Shown here piece by piece: positions 45,760 through 55,314 of a stretch of 64,000 bases of DNA. Made by a program: the position numbers and the translations under genes. The number at the start of each line of letters is the position of its first letter. Position 1 is the first letter of the stretch. Origin of the DNA: Pseudomonas sp. CAN1 (lineage in GTDB: Bacteria; Pseudomonadota; Gammaproteobacteria; Pseudomonadales; Pseudomonadaceae); contig NZ_JASMRU010000005.1 in the NCBI RefSeq assembly GCF_030462585.1, positions 108,589-172,588 of the forward strand, given 5' to 3'. The notes below the pieces were generated by a model that was not told the DNA's origin, searched no databases, and saw only the letters and a program-made list of their open reading frames with translations.

Positions 45760-46524
45760 ATGACCACCCTCAGCCTGTTGACCCAACACGTTACCCGCCG
45801 CCCGCAGCGCATCGCCCTGCTGGCGCAGATCGCCCAGCTCGGCTCGATCACCCACGCCGCCAAGGCCGCCGGGATGAGCTACAAGACCGCCTGGGACGCC
45901 ATCGATGAACTGAACAACCTGTCCGACCGCCCGCTGGTGGAACGCAGCGTCGGCGGCAAGGGCGGCGGTGGCGCGCGCCTGACCACCGAGGGCGAGCGCC
46001 TGCTGGCGCTGTACCAGCGCCTGGAAACCCTGCGCGAACACATAGTCGAGCACGTCGAGCACCAGGCCGACCTGGAGCTGATCGGCCGCCTGATGATGCG
46101 CACCAGCGCGCGCAATCAGCTGCACGGACGCGTCTGCGCGGTGGAGCCGTCCGGGCTCAACGACATGATCACCCTCGAACTGCCCGGCGGCTCGCGCATC
46201 CAGGCGCGGGTCACCCGCGAAAGTACCGAGAAGCTGGAGCTGGCGGACGGCGTGCCGGTGGTGGCGCTGATGAAGGCCGGCTGGCTGTATGTCGATCTGC
46301 CGCATATCCCCTGCCCGGACGGGCTGAACACGCTGGAAGGGCATATCGACGACATCCGCGAAGCCGACGACGGCCCCAGCGAGGTGCGCATCCAGCTGCC
46401 CAGCGGGCAGATGCTCTGCGCGCTGATCGACCCCGAGCGCATCGAGATCCTGCGTCTCAAGCCGGGCACCCAGGTGCGCGCGCAGTTCTCCCCGGCCCAG
46501 GTGATCCTCGGCACGCCACTCTGA
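45760..46524 (+). CDS. modE: Molybdate-responsive regulator ModE
   Basis: 254 aa. The N-terminal winged helix is RIALLAQIAQLGSITHAAKA, then SYKTAWDAIDELNNLSDRPL and VGGKGGGGARLTTEGERLLA, typical of ModE. Two MOP domains (GRVCAVEPSGLNDMITLELP and IDDIREADDGPSEVRIQLPS) bind molybdate. ModE represses molybdate uptake genes when molybdate is plentiful. A truncated ModA-like gene follows; the full modABC operon is not in the window. Confidence 0.95.
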   Translation: MTTLSLLTQHVTRRPQRIALLAQIAQLGSITHAAKAAGMSYKTAWDAIDELNNLSDRPLVERSVGGKGGGGARLTTEGERLLALYQRLETLREHIVEHVEHQADLELIGRLMMRTSARNQLHGRVCAVEPSGLNDMITLELPGGSRIQARVTRESTEKLELADGVPVVALMKAGWLYVDLPHIPCPDGLNTLEGHIDDIREADDGPSEVRIQLPSGQMLCALIDPERIEILRLKPGTQVRAQFSPAQVILGTPL

Positions 46525-46627
46525 TTTCCCTGCCTCATATCAAGCCCGGCGACGCTGCGCCGCGCTCCAATGGTGATCGCAATTCCGTCCGGCTCGGGCG
46601 GAACCTCGATCATCCGGAGCTCCCACC

Positions 46628-46999
46628 ATGCGCCGCCCACTGCTGCTGCTCGCTCTGCTCTTCCTGCCCTTCGCCAGCCAGGCCGGCCCCGACGTGCTGC
46701 GGGTCGGCGCCAGCGACGAGCTGATGTCGATTCTCGAACCGGTGGTCGACCAGTACCAGCTCGACACCCACAACAAGGTCCTGCTGATCGGCGGCGAGGA
46801 AGCCGATCTCGCCGAACAGGTTCGCCAGGGCACGCCCTATGACCTGCTGCTGACGCCATTGCACAGTGCGGACAAACAGGCTCAGCCGCTGAAGTGCAAG
46901 GTCCGCACGATGCAGAAACTGACCCTGGTGAAGGGCGAGCGGCGGGCGTTGGCCACGGACTTCGTCGCGTACCTGAGAAAACACTGCGCCGACCGCTGA
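46628..46999 (+). CDS. Short periplasmic protein resembling half of a ModA-type binding protein
   Basis: 123 aa. A signal peptide (MRRPLLLLALLFLPFASQAG) precedes VLRVGASDELMSILEPVVDQ...NKVLLIGGEEADLAEQVRQGTPYDLLLTP, which is the first lobe of a molybdate-type solute-binding protein. The second half is missing, but the protein ends with ordered sequence (LVKGERRALATDFVAYLRKH), so it looks like a stable shortened form rather than a fresh truncation. Position after modE supports a molybdate link. Confidence 0.7.
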   Translation: MRRPLLLLALLFLPFASQAGPDVLRVGASDELMSILEPVVDQYQLDTHNKVLLIGGEEADLAEQVRQGTPYDLLLTPLHSADKQAQPLKCKVRTMQKLTLVKGERRALATDFVAYLRKHCADR

Positions 47000-47067
47000 G
47001 GCGGCAGCCCACCCAAAGGGGGCGGACTGGGTAAACTAGGCAGCTTTACCATTGCCGGAACGTCGCC

Positions 47068-48042
47068 ATGTCCCATCCCTTCTCCGACCTCACCCCCGAC
47101 CTGGTGCTGGATGCGGTGGAAAGCATCGGTTTCCTCAGCGACGCCCGCGTACTCGCGCTCAACAGCTACGAGAACCGCGTCTACCAGGTCGGCATCGAGG
47201 ACGGCGAACCACTGATCGCCAAGTTCTACCGCCCCGGCCGCTGGACCAACGAGGCGATCCTCGAAGAACACGCCTTCTCCGCCGAACTCGCCGAATGCGA
47301 AGTCCCCTTGGTGGCGCCGCTGGTACACGAAGGCGAAACCCTCTTCGAACATGCCGGCTTCCGCTTCACCCTGTTCCCGCGCCGCGGCGGCCGGGCGCCG
47401 GAGCCGGGCAACCTCGATCAACTGTATCGCCTCGGCCAACTGCTCGGCCGCCTGCATGCAGTCGGCGCCAACCGCCCGTTCGAGCACCGCGAGGCGCTGA
47501 CGCCGCAGAACTTCGGCCACCAGTCCCTGGCCACCCTGCTGGAAGGCAACTTCATCCCGAAAAGCCTGTTGCCGGCCTACGAGTCGGTCGCCCGTGACCT
47601 GCTGAAGAAGATCGACGACCTCTACGCCCGGGTGAAATACACGTCCATCCGCATGCACGGCGACTGCCACCCCGGCAACCTGCTGTGCCGCGACGAGACC
47701 TTCCACGTCGTCGACCTCGACGACTGCCGCATGGGCCCGGCCGTGCAGGACCTGTGGATGATGCTCGCCGGCGACCGCCAGGAGCGCCTCGGGCAGCTCT
47801 CCGAACTGGTCGACGGCTACCAGGAATTCCACGATTTCGATCCCCGCGAACTGCCGCTGATCGAAGGCCTGCGCGCCCTGCGCCTGATGCACTACAGCGC
47901 CTGGCTGGCACGCCGCTGGGACGACCCGGCATTCCCGCCGAGCTTCCCCTGGTTCGGCACCGAGCGTTACTGGGGCGAACAGGTGCTGGTGCTGCGCGAG
48001 CAAATGGCGGCGCTGGATGAGGAGCCGTTGCGGTTGTTCTGA
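47068..48042 (+). CDS. srkA: Stress response serine/threonine kinase SrkA (YihE)
   Basis: 324 aa. The APH-like kinase fold shows LALNSYENRVYQVGIEDGEP, the lysine in LIAKFYRPGRWTNEAILEEH, the catalytic RMHGDCHPGNLLCRDETFHV and the Mg-binding VDLDDCRMGPAVQDLWMMLA. E. coli SrkA protects against stress-induced death, reportedly via MazEF. Length and motifs are complete. Confidence 0.93.
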   Translation: MSHPFSDLTPDLVLDAVESIGFLSDARVLALNSYENRVYQVGIEDGEPLIAKFYRPGRWTNEAILEEHAFSAELAECEVPLVAPLVHEGETLFEHAGFRFTLFPRRGGRAPEPGNLDQLYRLGQLLGRLHAVGANRPFEHREALTPQNFGHQSLATLLEGNFIPKSLLPAYESVARDLLKKIDDLYARVKYTSIRMHGDCHPGNLLCRDETFHVVDLDDCRMGPAVQDLWMMLAGDRQERLGQLSELVDGYQEFHDFDPRELPLIEGLRALRLMHYSAWLARRWDDPAFPPSFPWFGTERYWGEQVLVLREQMAALDEEPLRLF

Positions 48043-48075
48043 TCACCCTGCCAGGGGAACGCCTCATGGCTTTTT

Positions 48076-48153
48076 GTAGGAGCGAGCTTGCTCGCGAACG
48101 GATTCACTCGCAGCAACGCGGCTGGGCGGGTTCGCGAGCAAGCTCGCTCCTAC
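48076..48153. repeat. Inverted REP pair (GTAGGAGCGAGCTTGC family)
   Basis: GTAGGAGCGAGCTTGCTCGC from 48076 and its inverted copy ending at 48153, 30 bp after the srkA stop. It can fold into a long hairpin and may end the srkA message. Confidence 0.85.
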
Positions 48154-48294
48154 AACAGCTGGCATCGCCGTAACGCCATCGTTACGCACAACCGCCCGCA
48201 CCACCGGGACATCCAGCGAAGCGGCACAGACAAGCCAGCGCGAGCGCCCTAGAATTGTGCAGCCACTCATTAGCTGCCTAACCAAGGATGTTCC

Positions 48295-49182
48295 ATGGCC
48301 ACCGCCAATCCCCGCCGGGGCTACGCCCTGGGCTTGACTGCCTATGTCATCTGGGGACTCTTCCCGATCTACTTCAAGCTGCTCGAAAGCATTCCCGCCC
48401 TGGAAATCATCACCCACCGGGCCATCTGGTCGGCGGTGTTCGGCGCCCTGCTGCTACTGGTGTGGAAGCACCCCGGCTGGTGGCGCGAGCTGCGCGAGAA
48501 CCCCAAGCGCATCGCCGTGCTCACCGCCAGCGGCCTGCTGATCGCCAGCAACTGGCTGGTCTACGTCTGGGCGGTGAACAACGGCCACATGATCGAGGCC
48601 AGCCTGGGCTACTACATCAACCCGCTGATCAACGTTCTGCTCGGCCTGGTGATCCTGCGCGAACGCCTGCGCCCGCTGCAGTGGGTCGCGGTCGGCCTGG
48701 CCGCGCTGGGCGTGGCGCAGCAGCTGTGGCAACTGGGCAGCCTGCCCTGGGTATCGTTGACGCTGGCGCTGACCTTCGGCTTCTACGGGCTGATCCGCAA
48801 GCAGGCGCCAGTCGCCGCGCTGCCCGGCCTGGTGGTGGAAACCTGGATCCTGCTGCCACTGGCCATCGGCTACCTGGTGCTGTTCGCCGACGGCCCGAGC
48901 GTGCACGCGGACTTCTGGACCACCAAGGACGCCATCTGGCTCGCCGCCGCCGGCCCGATCACCCTGGTACCGCTGGTGTGCTTCAACGCCGCAGCGCGCC
49001 ACCTGCCCTATGCCACCCTCGGCTTCCTGCAGTACCTGGCGCCAACGCTGGTGCTGCTGCAGGCGATCCTGCTGTTCGGCGAGCACCTGGACAGCACCCG
49101 CCTGATCTCCCTCTGCTGCATCTGGGCGGGACTGGTCGTCTACAGCGTGGACATCTGGTACCGCCTGTCCCGCGGCGACTGA
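48295..49182 (+). CDS. rarD: RarD-family (EamA) transporter
   Basis: 295 aa with about ten membrane helices. The N-terminus GYALGLTAYVIWGLFPIYFK and EIITHRAIWSAVFGA, and GYYINPLINVLLGLVILRER, are RarD signatures. RarD-type EamA proteins are linked to chloramphenicol sensitivity and metabolite export; the substrate here is unknown. Confidence 0.92.
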   Translation: MATANPRRGYALGLTAYVIWGLFPIYFKLLESIPALEIITHRAIWSAVFGALLLLVWKHPGWWRELRENPKRIAVLTASGLLIASNWLVYVWAVNNGHMIEASLGYYINPLINVLLGLVILRERLRPLQWVAVGLAALGVAQQLWQLGSLPWVSLTLALTFGFYGLIRKQAPVAALPGLVVETWILLPLAIGYLVLFADGPSVHADFWTTKDAIWLAAAGPITLVPLVCFNAAARHLPYATLGFLQYLAPTLVLLQAILLFGEHLDSTRLISLCCIWAGLVVYSVDIWYRLSRGD

Positions 49183-49197
49183 TCATTAATTGATCCA

Positions 49198-49234
49198 CTG
49201 CCTGCAAGCCACAATTGGCGTGGCTTGCAGGCAG
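49198..49234. other. Perfect 15-bp hairpin after rarD
   Basis: CTGCCTGCAAGCCAC and GTGGCTTGCAGGCAG flank a 7-nt loop. It has no T-run, so it is either an mRNA-end stabiliser or part of the DnaA-box region that follows. A GATC-flanked near-palindrome (GATCATTAATTGATC) precedes it. Confidence 0.55.
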
Positions 49235-49245
49235 TCACCCGCAGA

Positions 49246-49794
49246 TTGTCCACAGCTCTATCCCGCGATTGCGGGGATAAGGGCAAAATTCTCCACAAGC
49301 CATTCCCAGTTCTTCCCTCGCCCTCCTGCTTCCACACGACCCGATCAATTATTGATCGATTCCATACAAGCCCCGCCTCTCTTGGCCTTCAGCATTCTTC
49401 CCCCGGCTTTTCCACAGGCTGATCCCCGTTTCGTGTGGATGGGCCGGAGCTACCCGATCAGAAAGTGGACAAGCTCCTGTAACTCAATACCGACGGGGGC
49501 TGTAGCGATCCATGAACGGCTTCTCCACAGACTCTTCCAATGCATTTGTGCACAGCAGTAGGGTCAGGCGCAGCACTCATGGGATGAGCTGGAACCTGTA
49601 CAAAAAGCACTCAAATCCTTGTGGCGCCCGGAAACAGAAGGCTGTGGCTAGTTATCAACAGTTTGCCCACGGCGCGATCCCCGCAATCTGTGCACAGCCG
49701 CGCAGCAGGACGTGGATAAATTAAGCAGCCAGGAGCCCATATGAAATGGGCTCTCTGTCAATCCATCAACAGAGAGCCCACAGGTTTTTCCACA
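49246..49794. other. Cluster of DnaA-box-like 9-mers in a gene-free 640-bp region
   Basis: Eight 9-mers lie within one mismatch of TTATNCACA: TTGTCCACA (49246), TTCTCCACA (49289), TTTTCCACA (49418), TTCTCCACA (49521), TTGTGCACA (49546), TTATCAACA (49652), TTATCCACG on the minus strand (49711-49719) and TTTTCCACA (49786). Weaker copies lie near 49434, 49465 and 49688. The AT-rich palindrome GATCAATTATTGATC is at about 49343. No gene is supported between rarD and the ACT-domain gene. A DnaA-titrating (datA-like) locus or accessory origin is possible. Confidence 0.5.
49748..49779 (-). terminator. Hairpin after the ACT-domain gene
   Basis: GGGCTCTCTGT (49748-49758) and ACAGAGAGCCC (49769-49779) form an 11-bp stem 40 bp beyond the stop at 49819. 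The T-run on the minus strand is weak. Confidence 0.5.
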
Positions 49795-49818
49795 GGCCTT
49801 GCGCCAAAGGCGCTGTGA

Positions 49819-50337
49819 TTACTCGCCGCTGTGGAAATTCAGCTCGACCATCAGGTCGTCCGCCAACTCTTCCAGCTTCTCCTGCAGGGTATCCAGCGGC
49901 AGGGTCAGCGGTACGGCCAGCAGCGCTTCGGCGTGGAACAGCGGTTCGCTGCTCATCGGCGCCGGCAGTACCTCGGTGGTCAGGCGCTCCAGGTTCACGC
50001 CGTTTTCGGCGAGCAGCCGGGTGATATCACGGACGATGCCGGGACGGTCATTGCCCACCAGGTCGAGGTGGATCGGCTTCCAGTTGCAGGCCGGCTCGAT
50101 GCCGCTCTCGGCCACCAGCACGCGGATGCCGTGTTCGCTCAGCCCCTGCAGGCCTTCCACCAGCTCGTCATAACCTTCGGCAGGCACCGCCACCCGGAGA
50201 ATTCCGGCGAACTGTCCGGCCATGCGCGACATGCGGCTTTCCAGCCAGTTGCCGCCGTGGGCGGCGATGCATTTGGCCACGCGCTCCACCAGGCCGGGCT
50301 GGTCCTGGGCGATGACGGTCAGTACGAGGTGGTCCAT
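49819..50337 (-). CDS. Double ACT-domain protein (GcvR-like)
   Basis: 172 aa made of two ACT domains: LVLTVIAQDQPGLVERVAKC...GGNWLESRMSRMAGQFAGIL, and LDLVGNDRPGIVRDITRLLA...GVNLERLTTEVLPAPMSSEP. This is the GcvR layout; GcvR senses glycine and controls the glycine-cleavage genes through GcvA. Whether this protein does the same in Pseudomonas is not established here. The gene is followed at 19 bp spacing on the other side by an acetyltransferase gene transcribed the same way. Confidence 0.85.
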   Translation of the reverse strand: MDHLVLTVIAQDQPGLVERVAKCIAAHGGNWLESRMSRMAGQFAGILRVAVPAEGYDELVEGLQGLSEHGIRVLVAESGIEPACNWKPIHLDLVGNDRPGIVRDITRLLAENGVNLERLTTEVLPAPMSSEPLFHAEALLAVPLTLPLDTLQEKLEELADDLMVELNFHSGE

Positions 50338-50356
50338 GGGCAGTCTCCGCGAAGGG

Positions 50357-50806
50357 CTAGGCCGTGAGGTCCAGCCAATAGGTATAGAACTTGTCGTCCC
50401 GCTTGTAGCCCAGCCGCTCGTAGAGGGCCTGGCCGGCGTGGTTGATCTTCGCCGTTTCCAGCATCAGGCCGCAGGCACCGTTGGCCTCGCCGTGGGCGCG
50501 GGCAGCGTTCATCAGCGCTTCACCATAACCGTCGCGGCGCGCGGCGGGTAGCACGTAGAGATCGCTGACCAGCCACGACGCCTGCAGCGCCAGCGAGGCG
50601 AATAGCGGATAAAGCTGCACGAAGCCCAGCGCCAGCCCGTCGATGCTGCGGGCGATGAACACCGTGGACTGCCCGCTGCCGATGCGCGCGGCGAGGAACT
50701 CGCGAATCTTCGCGTGGGGTGCCGGTACCTCGTAGAAATCCAGGTAGCCGGAGAACAGCGGGACCAGGTCGTCCAGATCGGTGGGGGTGGCAAGCGTCAC
50801 GGACAT
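50357..50806 (-). CDS. GNAT-family N-acetyltransferase
   Basis: 149 aa from ATG 50806; the longer upstream frame was not used because it lacks protein-like character and a ribosome site. The acetyl-CoA loop is SDLYVLPAARRDGYGEALMN and the C-terminal INHAGQALYERLGYKRDD is a standard GNAT ending. Substrate unknown. It lies 19 bp upstream of the ACT-domain gene in the same direction. Confidence 0.87.
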   Translation of the reverse strand: MSVTLATPTDLDDLVPLFSGYLDFYEVPAPHAKIREFLAARIGSGQSTVFIARSIDGLALGFVQLYPLFASLALQASWLVSDLYVLPAARRDGYGEALMNAARAHGEANGACGLMLETAKINHAGQALYERLGYKRDDKFYTYWLDLTA

Positions 50807-50915
50807 GCGGGATTCTCCGACAGGGAAAAGGCAGTATAGGCACGGCGAGACTAGCGGACTGCGACGGGCTGCCACAGGTACCCGTTCGGGTAATTCGTGT
50901 ACAGTTTTAAGATTT

Positions 50916-50933
50916 ATCTGGAACAATCCAGAT
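50916..50933. promoter_or_regulatory. Operator-like inverted repeat upstream of glcB
   Basis: ATCTGGA-ACAA-TCCAGAT is a perfect 7-bp inverted repeat in the AT-rich gap between the acetyltransferase and glcB, about 170 bp before the glcB ATG. The regulator is unknown. Confidence 0.45.
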
Positions 50934-51100
50934 GATATTTGCGAACATAAGACCTGCTACGTGACTGATATGCGTACTTTGGTCTAACCGCGACGCTAGC
51001 CCACTGATTTTTCCCACGGCATCATGTAGTATTCCGCGGCTCGGACTACAAGGCGTTTTGCCTGTGTCCAGAGCTGGTCCTGAGCAGAGTGAGGCAAGCA

Positions 51101-53278
51101 ATGACTGAACGCGTTCAAGTCGGTGGCCTGCAGGTCGCCAAAGTCCTTTTCGACTTCGTGAACAACGAAGCCATTCCCGGCACCGGCATCGCAGCCGACA
51201 AGTTCTGGGCGGGCGTAGAAACCGTAATCAACGACCTGGCCCCCAAGAACAAGGCCCTGCTCGCCAAGCGCGACGAGATCCAGGCCAAGGTCGATGGCTG
51301 GCACCAGGCTCGCGCCGGCAAGCCCCATGACGCCGCTGCCTACAAGGCCTTCCTCCAGGAAATCGGCTACCTGCTGCCCGAGCCGGCCGACTTCCAGGCC
51401 AGCACCCAGAACGTCGACGAAGAAATCGCCCGCATGGCCGGCCCGCAGCTGGTCGTGCCGGTGATGAACGCGCGCTTCGCCCTGAACGCCGCCAACGCCC
51501 GCTGGGGCTCGCTGTACGACGCACTGTACGGCACCGACGCGATCAGCGAAGAGAACGGCGCCGAGAAGGGCAAGGGCTACAACAAGGTCCGCGGTGACAA
51601 GGTGATCGCCTTCGCCCGCGCCTTCCTCGACGAAGCCGCCGCGCTGGAATCTGGCTCCCACGTCGATGCCACCGCCTACGCGGTGAAGAACGGCGCACTG
51701 GCCGTGACCCTGAAGAATGGCAGCGAGACCGGCCTGAAGAACGCCGCTCAGTTCCTCGCCTTCCAGGGCGACGCCGCCAAGCCGCAAGCCGTGCTGCTCA
51801 AGCACAACGGCCTGCACTTCGAAATCCAGATCGACCCGACCAGCCCGATCGGCCAGACCGACGCCGCTGGCGTGAAAGACGTCCTGATGGAGTCCGCGCT
51901 GACCACCATCATGGACTGCGAAGACTCCGTGGCCGCCGTCGATGCCGACGACAAGGTCGTGGTCTACCGCAACTGGCTGGGCCTGATGAAAGGCGACCTC
52001 GCCGAGCAGGTTTCCAAGGGCGGCAGCACCTTCACCCGCACCATGAACCCGGACCGCGTCTACACCAAGGCCGATGGTTCCGAGCTGAGCCTGCACGGCC
52101 GCTCCCTGCTGTTCATCCGCAACGTTGGCCACCTGATGACCAACCCGGCGATCCTCGACGCCGAGGGCAACGAAGTCCCCGAGGGCATCCAGGACGGCGT
52201 GTTCACCAGCCTGATCGCCATTCACAACCTGAACGGCAGCGCCACTCGCAAGAACAGCCGCACCGGCAGCGTGTACATCGTCAAGCCGAAGATGCACGGC
52301 CCGGAAGAAGTCGCCTTCGCCGCCGAAATCTTCAGCCGCGTCGAGGACCTGCTGGGCCTGCCGCGCAACACGCTGAAAGTCGGCATCATGGACGAAGAGC
52401 GCCGCACCACCGTCAACCTGAAGGCCTGCATCCAGGCTGCCGCCGAGCGCGTGGTGTTCATCAACACCGGCTTCCTCGACCGCACCGGTGACGAGATCCA
52501 CACCTCCATGGAAGCCGGCGCCATGGTGCGCAAGGGCGCCATGAAGACCGAGAAGTGGATCGGTTCCTACGAGAACAACAACGTCGACGTCGGCCTGGCT
52601 ACCGGCCTGCAGGGCAAGGCCCAGATCGGCAAAGGCATGTGGGCCATGCCCGACCTGATGGCCGCCATGCTCGAGCAGAAGATCGCTCACCCGCTGGCCG
52701 GCGCCAACACCGCCTGGGTTCCGTCGCCGACCGCCGCCACCCTGCACGCGCTGCACTACCACAAGGTCGACGTGTTCGCCCGTCAGGCCGAACTGGCCAA
52801 GCGTGCACCGGCTTCGGTGGACGACATCCTGACCATTCCGCTCGCCCCGAACACCAACTGGAGCGCGGAAGAGATCAAGAACGAGCTGGACAACAACGCC
52901 CAGGGCATCCTCGGCTACGTGGTTCGCTGGATCGACCAGGGCGTCGGCTGCTCCAAGGTGCCGGACATCAACGACGTCGGCCTGATGGAAGACCGCGCCA
53001 CCCTGCGTATCTCCAGCCAACTGCTGGCCAACTGGCTGCGCCACGGCGTGGTCACCCAGGAGCAGGTGCTGGAAAGCCTCAAGCGCATGGCTTCGGTGGT
53101 GGATCGCCAGAACGCCGGTGACGCGCAGTACCGTGCGATGGCGCCGAACTTCGACGACAACGTGGCCTTCCAGGCTGCGCTGGAACTGGTCCTCGAAGGC
53201 ACCAAACAGCCCAACGGCTACACCGAGCCGGTCCTGCACCGCCGTCGTCGCGAGTTCAAGGCCAAGAACGGCCTGTAA
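51101..53278 (+). CDS. glcB: Malate synthase G
   Basis: 725 aa from ATG 51101 (GAGG upstream). Full-length malate synthase [21 protein letters not shown] at the start, [19 protein letters not shown] with catalytic residues, [40 protein letters not shown] and [20 protein letters not shown]. It condenses glyoxylate with acetyl-CoA, allowing growth on acetate, fatty acids or glycolate. A strong terminator follows. Confidence 0.97.
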   Translation: MTERVQVGGLQVAKVLFDFVNNEAIPGTGIAADKFWAGVETVINDLAPKNKALLAKRDEIQAKVDGWHQARAGKPHDAAAYKAFLQEIGYLLPEPADFQASTQNVDEEIARMAGPQLVVPVMNARFALNAANARWGSLYDALYGTDAISEENGAEKGKGYNKVRGDKVIAFARAFLDEAAALESGSHVDATAYAVKNGALAVTLKNGSETGLKNAAQFLAFQGDAAKPQAVLLKHNGLHFEIQIDPTSPIGQTDAAGVKDVLMESALTTIMDCEDSVAAVDADDKVVVYRNWLGLMKGDLAEQVSKGGSTFTRTMNPDRVYTKADGSELSLHGRSLLFIRNVGHLMTNPAILDAEGNEVPEGIQDGVFTSLIAIHNLNGSATRKNSRTGSVYIVKPKMHGPEEVAFAAEIFSRVEDLLGLPRNTLKVGIMDEERRTTVNLKACIQAAAERVVFINTGFLDRTGDEIHTSMEAGAMVRKGAMKTEKWIGSYENNNVDVGLATGLQGKAQIGKGMWAMPDLMAAMLEQKIAHPLAGANTAWVPSPTAATLHALHYHKVDVFARQAELAKRAPASVDDILTIPLAPNTNWSAEEIKNELDNNAQGILGYVVRWIDQGVGCSKVPDINDVGLMEDRATLRISSQLLANWLRHGVVTQEQVLESLKRMASVVDRQNAGDAQYRAMAPNFDDNVAFQAALELVLEGTKQPNGYTEPVLHRRRREFKAKNGL

Positions 53279-53299
53279 GCACTTCGCGCCGCGTTGAAG

Positions 53300-53325
53300 A
53301 AACCGCCCTCCGGGGCGGTTTTTTT
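53300..53325 (+). terminator. Terminator of glcB
   Basis: AAACCGCCC and GGGCGGTTT pair around a short loop, followed by TTTT, 20 bp after the glcB stop. Confidence 0.92.
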
Positions 53326-53363
53326 ATGGCCGCAGATCAAGGAATCGGTGCAATGCCCAGCCT

Positions 53364-53430
53364 ATCGCGGACGGAGTCCGCTCCTACGCCAGCGGGTAGA
53401 CCCTGCGTAGGAGCGGACTTCGTCCGCGAT
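53364..53430. repeat. Inverted REP pair (GTAGGAGCGGACT family)
   Basis: ATCGCGGACGGAGTCCGCTC then TACGCC, and the reverse unit ending CGTCCGCGAT at 53430. The rest of 53431-53725 is AT-richer promoter-like DNA before the permease with no gene. Confidence 0.8.
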
Positions 53431-53725
53431 TGCTTACCGGTCACTCCGAACGGGAGGCGTAACGCATGTGCACAATTATTGTGTACAAAATCCACAGCCC
53501 ACCCACCCAGGGATCTTTATCAACCTGACTATCAAGTCAATGATTGCTATGGAAAAATAATTTCCTGTCGATTAGGACAGCCATCCAGCCCGCACCAATC
53601 AAGGGCGCGGGGGAATTCGCAGTCGACTTCGGAGAGAGCGGAAAGGCAGTGTGCTGATGCACTGGCATGCTTCTGGCTTTGCACACAAACCACAAAAAGC
53701 CGTGCATACAAAAGCCGAGTAGCCC

Positions 53726-55255
53726 ATGAACTCCAGCCCTACCCACCTGTCTGGCGTTGCCCCTGCCCAACCTGCCGCTGGCGCGGCGTCCGCGAAGACC
53801 GCCGCGCCAACCCTGAGCCCGCGCCTGTACAGCGCCGACCTGGCGCCGACCCGAGCGGCCGGGCGCAACTGGGGGCGCTACAGCCTATTCGCGCTGTGGA
53901 CCAACGATGTACACAACATCGCCAACTACTCCTTCGCCATCGGCCTCTTCGCCCTCGGCATGAGCGGCGCGCAGATCCTCGCCGCCTTCGCCCTCGGTGC
54001 GCTGGTGATCTACGGCCTGATGAACTTGTCCGGCTACATGGGCCAGAAGACCGGCCTGCCCTACCCGGTGATGTGCCGCATCAGCTTCGGCATCCACGGT
54101 GCCCAGGTGCCGGCGCTGATCCGCGCGGTAATCGCCATCGCCTGGTTCGGCATCCAGACCTACCTCGCCTCGGTGGTCCTGCGCGTCCTGCTCAGCGCCA
54201 TCGCGCCAAGCCTGGCGGCCTACGACCACGACTCGATCCTCGGCCTGTCGACCCTCGGCTGGATCACCTTCCTCGGTATCTGGTGCGTGCAGCTGGTGAT
54301 CTTCGCCTACGGCATGGAGATGGTGCGCCGCTACGAATCCTTCGCCGGGCCGATCATCCTGGTGGCCTTCGCCAGCCTCGCCGGCTGGATGTACTGGCGC
54401 GCCGGCCTGTCGATCTCCTGGTCCAGCGGCAACGCGCCGACCGGCTCGACCATGTGGCTGAAGGTGTTTGGCGCCGCCGCGCTGTGGGTGTCGCTGTACG
54501 GCACCATGATCCTCAACTTCTGCGACTTCACCCGTAATTGCCCGGACCGCCGCACCATCAGCGTCGGCAACTTCTGGGGCCTGCCGGTGAACATGCTGGG
54601 CTTCGCGCTGATCGCCGTGGTGCTGGCCGGCGCGCAGTTCAGCATCGACGGCAAGCTGGTGCAGAACCCCACGGAAATCGTCGCCGCGATCCCCAACACC
54701 TTCGGCCTGGTGCTGGCCTGCCTGGCCTTCCTGATCGTCACCGTGGCGGTGAACATCATGGCCAACTTCGTCGCCCCGGCCTACGTGCTCACCAACCTGG
54801 CGCCGAACCTGCTGAACTTCCGCCGCGCCGGACTGCTCAGCGCTACCATCGCGGTGCTGATCCTGCCCTGGCACCTGTACAACAGCCCGGCGGTGATCGT
54901 GTACTTCCTCGGCGGCCTGGGCGCGCTGCTCGGCCCGCTGTACGGGATCATCGTCACCGACTACTACCTGGTGCGCCGCAGCCGGGTGAACCTGCCCGAG
55001 CTGTACAGCGAGAGCCGCGACGCCAGCTACCACTACAGCGGCGGCGTAAACCTGCGCGCGGTGGCAGCGTTCGTACCGGCAGCGCTGATCGCCATCGTGC
55101 TGGCACTGGCGCCGGCGTTCGATGCGCTGTCGCAGTTCTCCTGGTTCTTCGGCGCTGGCCTCGGCGCGCTGATCCACTACACCCTGGCCGACCGCAAGCG
55201 CAGCTACGCCGACGTCTCCGGCGAGCCCATCGCGGTGGATGCCGCGCACCATTGA
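53726..55255 (+). CDS. NCS1-family nucleobase/cytosine-type permease
   Basis: 509 aa with about twelve membrane helices. NCS1 signatures: NWGRYSLFALWTNDVHNIAN near the first helix, GLPYPVMCRISFGIHGAQVP, TMILNFCDFTRNCPDRRTIS and GPLYGIIVTDYYLVRR. These carry purines, pyrimidines, hydantoins or thiamine precursors with Na+ or H+. The substrate is not predictable; PAO1 has a matching permease at PA0476, as I recall. Confidence 0.92.
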   Translation: MNSSPTHLSGVAPAQPAAGAASAKTAAPTLSPRLYSADLAPTRAAGRNWGRYSLFALWTNDVHNIANYSFAIGLFALGMSGAQILAAFALGALVIYGLMNLSGYMGQKTGLPYPVMCRISFGIHGAQVPALIRAVIAIAWFGIQTYLASVVLRVLLSAIAPSLAAYDHDSILGLSTLGWITFLGIWCVQLVIFAYGMEMVRRYESFAGPIILVAFASLAGWMYWRAGLSISWSSGNAPTGSTMWLKVFGAAALWVSLYGTMILNFCDFTRNCPDRRTISVGNFWGLPVNMLGFALIAVVLAGAQFSIDGKLVQNPTEIVAAIPNTFGLVLACLAFLIVTVAVNIMANFVAPAYVLTNLAPNLLNFRRAGLLSATIAVLILPWHLYNSPAVIVYFLGGLGALLGPLYGIIVTDYYLVRRSRVNLPELYSESRDASYHYSGGVNLRAVAAFVPAALIAIVLALAPAFDALSQFSWFFGAGLGALIHYTLADRKRSYADVSGEPIAVDAAHH

Positions 55256-55276
55256 TCTTGCCGGTGGATAAACAAG

Positions 55277-55304
55277 AAAGGCCGCCCTCAGGCGGCCTTT
55301 TTTT
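55277..55304 (+). terminator. Bidirectional terminator after the permease
   Basis: AAAGGCCGCC and GGCGGCCTTT with a CTCA loop, then TTTT. It lies between convergent genes (permease and GST), so it can serve both. Confidence 0.92.
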
Positions 55305-55314
55305 GCTCAGCGCC

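Noticed and set aside
50996-53239. 747-codon minus-strand open frame
   Set aside because: Antisense to glcB, which is fully conserved; a GC-rich shadow frame.
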